DNA of 14,701 nt from Brachionus koreanus. Lineage: Eukaryota; Rotifera; Eurotatoria; Ploima; Brachionidae. Position 1 is the first letter of the stretch, and each line of letters opens with the position of its first letter. Of this stretch, positions 8,000-14,701 are shown piece after piece. The stretch covers positions 2,051,202-2,065,902 of the forward strand of contig PJRA01000011.1 of assembly GCA_016987375.1 (NCBI GenBank), given 5' to 3'. The translations under genes and the position numbers were made by a program. A model generated the notes under the pieces. The model did no database searches, was not told the DNA's origin, and saw only the letters and a list, made by a program, of their open reading frames with translations.

Positions 8000-8531
8000 T
8001 TAATTTAGAGTATCCGTAAGCTTCCTCGGTGGCTAACTCGGTGGCCGACTGGAGCCAAGGTAACTTTATTTTTTAATTAAGAGAATTCTCAATTGGCATT
8101 TCGCTCGAATTCTAATTTCGCTCCATGTGTCTATCCAACTGACTTTTGAAACTGTTTAATGACCTCGCATTTATTTTTTCACTCGGTAGTTCATTCCAGC
8201 TTTTGATTACTCTATTTGTCAAGAAATTTTCACGTTGCTTTGTCTTAGTGAGTTGTTTGCTATACCTTTGTTTGTGTCCTCGGATATTGCTTGCGGGACC
8301 GGTAGTTGTGAGATAATTGCATTTGATTATAGGGTTTTGCCAGGTTATTAAGCTAAGCTGATTTATACATTTGAAAAATTCTATTAAGTCTCCTCTTTCT
8401 CGTCTTGCTTTTAGAGACGTTAACCCAAGCCTTGCTAATCTTTGCTCATATTTTATTTCGAGTATCTCTATATCTCTTTTCAGATATGGATTCCAAGCTG
8501 CAGCAGCATACTCTAGGTGAGGCCTAAATAG
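8000..8531 (-). mobile_element. 5'-truncated CR1-like LINE 3' end (copy C)
   Basis: The minus strand from 8528 to the TAG at 8112 is an uninterrupted 138-codon frame with no start codon, the C-terminal end of a CR1-like LINE ORF2: FRPHLEYAAAAWNPYLKRDI, EQRLARLGLTSLKARRERGD, then GHKQRYSKQLTKTKQRENF and VIKSWNELPSEKINARSLNS with FKSQLDRHM at the end. It begins abruptly in the RPHLEYA motif, as expected of 5' truncation in retrotransposition. A stretch of 15 or so codons (the VQRRATKLVPEIRNL region) is deleted in frame. The 3' side (8111 to about 8000) holds an AATAAA (8065-8070, minus), a GC-rich block and then an A-rich tail. The exact 3' end is uncertain. Confidence 0.88.
8376..8455 (-). repeat. 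80-bp segment shared with LINE copy A (3781-3860), 78/80 identical
   Basis: Direct comparison of 8376-8455 with 3781-3860 gives two mismatches (offset 6, C versus T; offset 38, A versus T). Homology continues on both sides but is broken by copy-specific deletions. The high identity indicates two recent or conserved copies of one LINE family. Confidence 0.9.
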
Positions 8532-9961
8532 ATTTCTTTTTTTATTTTAATTTTCAGATTTTTAGTTTAATTTATAAACTTGAAAAAGAATAAATGCAAG
8601 TTTGTTTAAAATTTTACTGTATCTTTTCATTTATTTAGCAAGTTAAAGTTGATAGTCTATTAAAATATCTTAATATCCATAAATATACATAAATATTTTC
8701 TTTAAATATATGTGCTTGAACTGAAAGGATGTTTTGAATTATTTAACTACTTCAACTTACAATTTATTTTTGTATTTCATTTCAAATTGAACAATATTTA
8801 AATGTACGATATTTAAGAACTTTTTAATTAAAAAAATTAAAGATTTTTTTTTAATTTTTACTACCAAATTTCCAAATTTTAATAAATTTTAATGTAAGAA
8901 ATCTAAAATAGTAAGACTTAGTAATTCATTTTTTATCAACATTTTATTTGAACCATAATTGTAAAATAAAATAAATTTGAAATAAATTGATAAAAAAATT
9001 GACATTTTTTAATATTAAACTTTAAATTAAAACCTAAATATTTTAAACCAGAAAGCAATTTTTTATGTTTATGCCTCATTTTTTGTGAGGCTGTAATTTG
9101 AATTAGTGAGAAAAGTAATGAGAAAATATTCGAGAATTTCATGAGATTCAGACGGGAGACTTCATAATTTTTTTCTAATGAGATCTCATATAAATCTAAA
9201 AATTACCCTACATGTTATCCACATTGTGAGCATATAGAATATTGCACTCAATTAGATCTTTTATGAGACTTTAATAAGAACAAAAGATGGGGTGCTTTGT
9301 TAATAGAAAAATTTTAAAATTAAAAACAATCTTTCTTCAGACTTCATCAATTGTATTTTTTAAAAATCAAAAAATAAAAGTTAAATTATTATTTTAAGTA
9401 GATTAACAACAATGATTCAAATATGGTTGAAATTTGAAGCACCTTAAGTTAAAAGTAAAATTGAGCTAGCAAAAAAATATGTTTGAAGTTATTTCTAAAT
9501 TACATAATTTTAGTAAAATTTTCAAATAGCAATTTATAGAGAAAACAAATTGTTCATATCAAAATTATCTATTCAAAGCCAATTTTATTTAGGAAAAATC
9601 CATAGAAACCAGAAACAATTAAAAAAAATTGAATAAATCTAAAATTTTATATTTAAAAAAATAGTTCATTTTTTAAAAAGGGTTTAAATATTATTCTCTT
9701 TATGTAAAACTAATTGAAAAATCACCCCATTATTAAACTGATAAAAAAAATAAAAATAATTTTTTTTTTATTCAAAAATTTATCTTAAACCTAAATAAAT
9801 AAAACAAACTCATCTTTTTATAACTAAAATGATTTATATTATGCTACAATCCTTAAGGACATACTTTTGAGAGAGAAAAAAAACTCAATGAAGTGTGATA
9901 GAATTTTAATTTTAGTCCAATTGGACCGAAAAGCTAAAATGGAGAATAAATTTTTAAAAAT
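8532..9961. other. Long AT-rich spacer upstream of the fucosyltransferase gene
   Basis: No supported gene. A 68-codon minus-strand frame (9142-8936) begins with a signal-peptide-like stretch, but its composition is that of AT-rich chance frames. Palindromes seen: GCCTCA/TGAGGC hairpin (9073-9078 and 9086-9091), ATGAGATCTCAT (9178-9189), TCCTTAAGGA (9850-9859) and GTCCAATTGGAC (9915-9926). The last two lie within 115 bp of the fucosyltransferase start and could be promoter elements. No RNA gene was recognised. Confidence 0.5.
9915..9926. promoter_or_regulatory. 12-bp palindrome GTCCAATTGGAC upstream of the fucosyltransferase
   Basis: A perfect palindrome 35 bp before the fucosyltransferase ATG. 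It could bind a dimeric factor or lie in the 5' leader; its function is not known. Confidence 0.3.
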
Positions 9962-10007
9962 ATGCGCAGACGCTCTAAAAGACTTATCTTCCTTTTTATC
10001 ATTATAG
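9939..10007 (+). other. Upstream ORF overlapping the fucosyltransferase start
   Basis: ATG at 9939 in the context AAAATGG opens a 22-codon frame that runs across the fucosyltransferase ATG (9962) in a different frame and stops at TAG 10005-10007. If the transcript starts upstream of 9939, this uORF would be expected to reduce initiation at 9962 and so tune enzyme level. This is inferred from position; the transcription start is unknown. Confidence 0.4.
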
Positions 10008-11299
10008 CCATAGTTTTTAAATTAGTAAAATTTATTAGACCAGTTTCAAATAAAAAACAAATTGAAGTAAAATCAGCTTTAAAGAGAGTCCATTTGATTA
10101 CTTGGAAATTTACAAATCCCGATTGGACTTTTAAAGAATTGGGCGCAGAGCCGTTTCGCAACTGTCCTGAAACTAGATGTTTTGCTTATCGATCAAATAG
10201 TTTGCTTCAATCACCTGATGAGAATGCAGATGCTGTTGTAGTTCATGGTCCTAATTTATGGTCCACACCGCCTAAAGGCTACAATAGAAATCCAAAGCAA
10301 ATATGGATGTTCAATTCAATGGAACCCCAAAGACTAACATTTTGCTCTAGTCACTACAAATTGACAGATTTAGACAACTGGTTCAATTTGACAGCCACAT
10401 TTAAGAAAGACAGCGACATAGTTCTTGATTACAAGACATTTCGCAACTGGTCCCAAGTAGAGCATGAATCCATTTATGTCGATGTGTACAAGGTTCGTTC
10501 TCAAAGTTCAAATTTAATCGAAAACATTCAAGATTTAAGCACTAAATCTAGACAAGCTTCTGTTGTTTGGTTTGTGAGTCACTGCCAAACAAACTCGAAA
10601 CGTGAAGACTACGTCAAAGAGCTTATGAAATACGTCAATGTGCATGTATATGGAAAGTGTTCAAAATATTTTCATCAAAAAGAAAAAAAAGATCCATGCT
10701 ATTCTAATCCGGATGGGAATTGCTTCAAAAAATTGATGAATAGCTACAAATTTAGGCTGGCTTTTGAGAATAGCTTGTGCACTGATTACATTACAGAAAA
10801 ATTTTGGAGCATGTACAATCCGGAGTTTATTTTTGATGTAAATTCAGTGGCCATAGTGAGAGGTGCCAAAGAAAACCAGTACAAAAGAGAAGTACCATTT
10901 GACATGTTTTACATAAATGCTGATAATTACAAAAGTCCCAAAGAATTGGCTGATTATTTGAATTATTTAAATTCAAATGATACTGCTTATTTGGAGTATT
11001 TTAAATGGAAATTGGATTTGTTTGCTAGAATAGAGGAAAATTTAAAAAATAATCTAGAAAAGCCGAGCACTGGTCTCAATATATGGTCTGAAGGTGTTAC
11101 TTTTTTGAATAAATATCCTTTTTGTAAACTATGTGAGTATTTACACAATGAGACATATCTAAATAATCATAAGCAAAATCGCATATGGATGCTAAGTGAA
11201 TGGTTTAATCCAGGAAAAAATTGCTGGGATAGTGATGATGATGATGAAGCAAATTTTAGTTTGGCAAAATTGTCAAAATTTTTTGGATATTGTATATAG
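9962..11299 (+). CDS. Alpha-1,3-fucosyltransferase (GT10 family), type II Golgi membrane protein
   Basis: A 445-residue intronless gene. A short basic N-terminus (MRRRSKR) precedes one membrane segment (about 8-26) and a stem, the type II layout of Golgi glycosyltransferases. The N-terminal GT10 domain includes NCPETRCFAY (67-76), VVVHGPNLW and QIWMFNSMEPQ (113-123), then a KKDSDI motif (148-153). The donor-binding C-terminal domain has VVWFVSHCQTNSKREDYV (201-218) and the family signature FRLAFENSLCTDYITEKFW (264-282), then AIVRGA, YINADNYKSPKELADYL and YFKWK. A CKLCEYLH cysteine motif (388-395) is also typical. These enzymes move fucose from GDP-fucose to GlcNAc in alpha-1,3 linkage on N-glycans or Lewis-type antennae. 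Several N-x-S/T sites are present. The C-terminus has an extra tail with an Asp run (424-428) coded by GAT repeats. The acceptor (core or antenna) cannot be told from sequence. Confidence 0.93.
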   Translation: MRRRSKRLIFLFIIIAIVFKLVKFIRPVSNKKQIEVKSALKRVHLITWKFTNPDWTFKELGAEPFRNCPETRCFAYRSNSLLQSPDENADAVVVHGPNLWSTPPKGYNRNPKQIWMFNSMEPQRLTFCSSHYKLTDLDNWFNLTATFKKDSDIVLDYKTFRNWSQVEHESIYVDVYKVRSQSSNLIENIQDLSTKSRQASVVWFVSHCQTNSKREDYVKELMKYVNVHVYGKCSKYFHQKEKKDPCYSNPDGNCFKKLMNSYKFRLAFENSLCTDYITEKFWSMYNPEFIFDVNSVAIVRGAKENQYKREVPFDMFYINADNYKSPKELADYLNYLNSNDTAYLEYFKWKLDLFARIEENLKNNLEKPSTGLNIWSEGVTFLNKYPFCKLCEYLHNETYLNNHKQNRIWMLSEWFNPGKNCWDSDDDDEANFSLAKLSKFFGYCI

Positions 11300-11383
11300 T
11301 TGTGCAGGGCTTCTCAACATATGTTTAACTCCATTTGCTTCAAAACGACCTGATAAAATTTTCAGCAGAAAAATTATTTTTAA

Positions 11384-11389
11384 AAATAA
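11384..11389 (+). promoter_or_regulatory. Candidate polyadenylation signal of the fucosyltransferase gene
   Basis: AATAAA 85 nt past the stop codon, a plausible 3' end for a short 3' UTR. Chance occurrence is possible in this AT-rich DNA. Confidence 0.35.
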
Positions 11390-11845
11390 ATACACTCAAG
11401 TTTGATATGAACTCGTGTGAATCTAGAATTATGCAAAACTATCGAAACGTGAGCCATCAAAGGCTTCTGATCCATTCTACCTTTTATTTTTCCAACAAAT
11501 ACCAAGATAAACAAAAATTAAATAGTTTTTTTTTTCTTTTTATTTTATTTAAAAATATAAATTTAATTCAAGGTAATAAAATTTTATTTTCAAAATTTCG
11601 AAGATACACACCAAAAAAGTAGACTTATTTGAATAGAAAATTATGGTTAAATCATCCGATGTTTTTTTTTTCATTCAATAAGAAGCTAATTTAGGATCAA
11701 AGTCTAGCTAATTCTCGTGGCATATAGTTCTCAGCATCTTTAAAACAAAAATTATCTTTCCATTCATTCAGTTCTGGCATAGAAATTCATTTGAAACTTA
11801 ATTAAATCATAAATTATGAATCAATTTAAATAATGAGATTGATCG

Positions 11846-11865
11846 TAGAAAATTTAAATTTTCTA
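11846..11865. repeat. 20-bp perfect palindrome
   Basis: TAGAAAATTT followed directly by its reverse complement AAATTTTCTA, 164 bp before the pantothenate kinase ATG. The extent and lack of a spacer stand out even in AT-rich DNA, but no function is known. Confidence 0.6.
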
Positions 11866-12029
11866 TTTTAAACTCATTTTCCAATCTGAGTCTAAATTGG
11901 CAATGTTTATTTTATTTAAATTAGAAAAAAATTCAATTTTGATTTTAAATTTAGATAAAGAATAAAGATGAGCTGTTTTTAATTAAAAGAAAAAAATTTA
12001 AAAAAAATTTTTTTTTTAAACTGATAAAA

Positions 12030-13466
12030 ATGAGCCACGAATTTGAAATAGATTCGAATGTATCAAACGAATCGCTAAGGCCTCCAGGTAAGAATTTAAT
12101 TTTAAAGTAAAAATTAGAAAAAAAATAAAATAAATTTTTTTTGTTAATTTTAATTCAAGATTTTCCCTGGTTCGGCATTGATGTTGGTGGCACATTGGTC
12201 AAATTGGTCTACTTTGAACCGCTTGATTTGAGCAAAGAAGAGGAATTCAAAGAGGGGGACATACTGCGCACGATCAGACACTATTTGGTGGGAAACACGG
12301 CCTATGGAGACACAGGTGTGCGCGATGTCGACTTGGAAATAAAGTCGATTAGAATCGGTGATCGCCTCGGAAATCTGCACTTTATCCGATTTCCGACTAA
12401 TCAAATGGAAAACTTTATAGATCTTTGTGTAAAAAGAAAATTCTATCAGCTGTGCTTTCAGGTGTACGCCACTGGTGGCGGTGCATTTAAATTCGAGTCG
12501 GTTGTTACCGAAAATTTGAACTTGCACTGGGTCAAGTGTGATGAACTGGATATGCTGATTGAGGGAGTCGAATTTCTGAACAAAATAAACAACCAAAATG
12601 AGTGCTACTATTTTAACATTGAGGCCAAGAAGACATTGGACAAGTCGCCATCAAACTCCATCAATTTTGACTCTGTTTTGTCCTCATCTTGCACTAGTGA
12701 GTCGCTTTCCTCGTCAGTAAGCAGTTCGGCAAGCGGAACTTCGACAGATTCCGACTACACAACATGTCCACTGACAAAATGCAATTTTATAAAGCAAAGC
12801 TATGCGTTCAAAAATACATATCCATATATTTTGGTGAATATTGGCAGTGGAGTGAGTGTTTTGCTAGTCAAGTCAGAAAACGAATACAAACGAGTTTCAG
12901 GAAGCAGTATTGGAGGTGGAACGTTTTTGGGCCTTTGCTGTCTGCTAACTGGTTGCAATACATATGAAGAGGCAATCGATCTAGCGACTAAAGGTGATAG
13001 TACTAAAGTTGACAAGCTTGTCAGAGATATTTATGGTGGAGACTATTCCAAATTTAGTCTTCCCGGTGACATTGTTGCTTCTAGCTTTGGAAACATGAAT
13101 GTAAAGGAAAGACGGGAGCAAGCAACTCGGGAGGATTTGGCCCGAGCTACTTTACAAACTATTCTAAACAATGTTGGCCTCATAGCCAGAGACTGTGCAA
13201 AAAATTATGTATTTTTATTTTTCGTATTTTATTTTTCATTTTATTAAAGAAAATTTTTATTTGTAAAGAAATGTGAAAGAGTGATGTTTGTAGGCACTTT
13301 TTTGCGGCTAAATGGTCTTTCCAAGCATCTGTTGGCCTATGCTACCAACTATTGGTCAAAAGGAACAATTAAGGCTTTGTTTTTGGAGCATGAAGGATAT
13401 TTTGGTGCTATTGGTTGTTTGAAAAATTTTGTTAATCGAACCGAAATGGATGAGGAAAATGTTTGA
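12030..13466 (+). CDS. PANK: Pantothenate kinase (type II, animal PANK), three exons
   Basis: Exons 12030-12087, 12160-13208 and 13269-13466 (introns 72 and 60 nt, GT...AG) join to 434 codons plus TGA. The short first exon is supported by a perfect CAG/GTAAGA donor, phase-1 joining to Asp20, and continuity into [20 protein letters not shown] (21-40), the family ATP-binding start. Other family blocks: [19 protein letters not shown] (123-132), CDELD with E148 at the position of the catalytic Glu138 of human PANK3, [25 protein letters not shown] (R264, matching Arg207), [34 protein letters not shown], then in exon 3 [15 protein letters not shown] and [14 protein letters not shown]. It phosphorylates pantothenate with ATP, the first and usually rate-limiting step of CoA synthesis; animal forms are typically inhibited by acetyl-CoA. 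A Ser/Thr-rich insert (about 182-222) is unusual. There is no clear mitochondrial presequence, so probably cytosolic. Confidence 0.95.
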
Positions 13467-14220
13467 TATTCCAATTTTTAAAATTTATTTTTTTAAAATT
13501 AAATGTTGACTGTCTTAAGCCATCTATTAGTACAATTAAATTTTAGAAAGTGGAGAACAAGTTATTTTTTTTTTAATTTATTTTTTTAGGCGAAAGAAAA
13601 AAAAGTGCGAAATTTGCTGACTAATTTGGCAATATATGAATTTTAATTAAATATTTTTGTTTGTTCATTATTATATGAAATAAATAAAGTTAATTTTTAA
13701 GAAAGTTATTTTCAATTTAAAACTAACAGAATTGATTAAAATTAACAAAGTGAAAATTGAACTTTTTTCTTTCTAAGTCAAAGCACTTCAATTTTAGTTA
13801 AAAAGCATCATGAGTCAAATAAGAAATCATTCAAAAAAATTTTGTAAAATTAAAAATCTAAAATTGGTAAATTTAGAAATCTTTCTTTGGTTTTCTCTTA
13901 TATGGTCTCTCAAATCAGAATAAGTCACCCGACTTGTCAAGCAATTAAGTATAAAGGTTAGGTCCATAAAACTGCAGTGGCCCAGATGTGTTATTTAAAG
14001 AGCCTGTATTCTGATTCATTGTAAAATTTTTTTATTTATTTTCTGTATCGAGCTAATGTTCTTTCATATTAAAAAAAATAAAAAAAATCAAAATCAAAAT
14101 AAAGATAAATAAAATAGAATAAGATAAAAAAAAAAGATATGTTAAAAATAGAAAAAAAAAATTGAAATTTGATAAATTTAGATAGATAGTTACAGAATAC
14201 ATGGATCTTGTTAAAAATAA
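13467..14220. other. Spacer downstream of pantothenate kinase
   Basis: It holds the pantothenate kinase 3' UTR and AT-rich DNA. A less AT-rich patch (about 13900-14020) carries a 10-bp inverted repeat AATCAGAATA/TATTCTGATT (13913-13922 and 14007-14016) with 84 bp between arms and a small AAGTC-accc-GACTT hairpin (13922-13935). An A-rich low-complexity stretch spans about 14070-14165. No gene seen. Confidence 0.5.
13679..13688 (+). promoter_or_regulatory. Candidate polyadenylation signals of the pantothenate kinase gene
   Basis: Two overlapping AATAAA hexamers (13679-13684 and 13683-13688) about 215 nt after the stop codon; a credible 3' UTR end. Confidence 0.45.
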
Positions 14221-14226
14221 AAAATA

Positions 14227-14352
14227 ATTCACGGACTGTATTTTAATTTGACGTTCAATTAACTATAATTGACGGACAAAAAATTTAAAGACAAAAATAA
14301 ATCGACGGCCTTTACCTGGCAGTGAATTTTACCTGGGCAAAAATTGATGGAC
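14227..14352. repeat. Cluster of degenerate AATTGACGGAC-type repeats
   Basis: Variants of AATTGACGGAC occur at about 14227 (AATTCACGGAC), 14245 (AATTTGACG), 14267 (AATTGACGGAC), 14301 (AATCGACGGCC) and 14342 (AATTGATGGAC). Between the last two, TTTACCTGG occurs twice (14311-14319 and 14329-14337). The final copy leads into the palindrome GACTATAGTC. It adjoins LINE copy D on its 3' side and may be LINE 3' UTR or a decayed small transposon. Confidence 0.55.
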
Positions 14353-14701
14353 TATAGTCTGTATTCGTAACAAGTCCCAAAAAAAGAGGATTAAGTAAGG
14401 TAGCAAAGACATGTACAAAGTCAATTGCTTCTAATCTTTTGATATTATTTTCTGAAACTAGTCAAGACATGGAAAAAAATAATTAGGATAGATGTAAATA
14501 AATAATTGCATAGGTTACCTAATTTTTTATTAAATTTTAGGCCTCATTTTTTATTTGATCAGATTTTAATTAAATTCAACCCAGAATTACAGTCTTGTTT
14601 AATATATCCTATCATTGAACTAAATATTAATTTTCTATCAAATTTAATATCAAGGAATTTAATTTCTTTTTGGCTTTCGATTTTATTTCCATATATCTGG
14701 T
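14325..14701 (-). mobile_element. Degraded LINE reverse-transcriptase relic of a second family (copy D), runs off the window
   Basis: On the minus strand 14699-14559 reads an open 46-codon frame including KEIKFLDIKFDRKLIFSSMI and IGYIKQDCNSGLNLIKI, then a stop. This matches the region after the RT palm of Jockey/I-type LINEs (KFLGVxFDxKLxFxxHIxYIK, LNxIKxLS). Homology-like text continues through stops (LKFNKKL; ENNIKRLEAIDFVHVF in another frame at about 14454-14407), so several stops and a frameshift are present. It differs from copies A and C, which have the CR1-like RATK/RRERGDLI tail, so it is a different family. The 5' part lies outside the window. Confidence 0.72.

Larger units (their letters stand above)
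11300..12029. other. AT-rich spacer between fucosyltransferase and pantothenate kinase
   Basis: It contains the fucosyltransferase 3' flank and the pantothenate kinase promoter region. A 95-codon frame at 11335-11622 is judged a chance frame (low-complexity, ends in Phe/Lys-rich sequence). A 20-bp perfect palindrome lies at 11846-11865. No RNA gene or transposon homology was recognised. Confidence 0.5.

Noticed and set aside
8021..8095. tRNA gene suggested by the A-box-like motif
   Set aside because: No B box (GGTTCGA-type) and no acceptor-stem pairing downstream.
9934..10161. 75-codon minus-strand frame at the fucosyltransferase start
   Set aside because: Antisense shadow of the fucosyltransferase N-terminal coding region.
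11335..11622. 95-codon frame after the fucosyltransferase
   Set aside because: No domain, motif or coding-like composition, and it spans the likely fucosyltransferase 3' UTR.
12150..12596. 148-codon minus-strand frame
   Set aside because: Exactly antisense to the pantothenate kinase exon 2, whose plus-strand reading is unmistakable.
1..14701. CRISPR array or bacterial-type operon structure
   Set aside because: No regularly spaced direct repeats; spliced genes and animal-type proteins show the DNA is eukaryotic.

Overview
The window looks like nuclear DNA of a small invertebrate animal. It is very AT-rich, carries animal-type genes (heme peroxidase, Argonaute-type PIWI domain, GT10 fucosyltransferase, eukaryotic pantothenate kinase), has short GT-AG introns of 60-90 nt, and is littered with decayed LINE retrotransposons. 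The compact genes and short introns would fit a rotifer or a similar lophotrochozoan/gnathiferan, but the phylum is an inference. There are no bacterial-style operons or Shine-Dalgarno sites.

Layout from left to right. (1) 214-2511, minus strand: a four-exon secreted animal heme peroxidase whose exons join into an uninterrupted 687-residue protein. (2) 2512-3747: AT-rich spacer. (3) 3748-4642, minus: a CR1-like LINE reverse-transcriptase relic with frameshifts. (4) 5311-5637 and 5711-6808, plus: a single-domain thioredoxin, then 73 bp later an intronless gene for a stand-alone PIWI domain with no N, PAZ or MID domain. All four slicer residues of this PIWI domain are replaced and it ends in a C-terminal transmembrane segment. 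(5) 6809-8560: spacer holding a possible TTAA-type transposon end, an exon-like island, a second LINE relic and a third LINE 3' fragment that is nearly identical to part of the first. (6) 9962-11299, plus: an intronless alpha-1,3-fucosyltransferase. (7) 12030-13466, plus: a three-exon pantothenate kinase, the first enzyme of CoA synthesis. (8) 13467-14701: spacer, a cluster of degenerate short repeats and a fourth, different LINE relic on the minus strand that runs off the window.

The genes do not form an obvious pathway: peroxidase (extracellular oxidation), thioredoxin (redox), fucosyltransferase (Golgi glycosylation) and pantothenate kinase (CoA) look like ordinary neighbours. The exception is the thioredoxin/PIWI pair, which is tightly spaced, co-oriented and intronless. 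The membrane-anchored, catalytically dead PIWI protein is the most unusual item and the best candidate for something undescribed. Splice sites, start sites and family calls come from reading the sequence by eye; no database search was possible.
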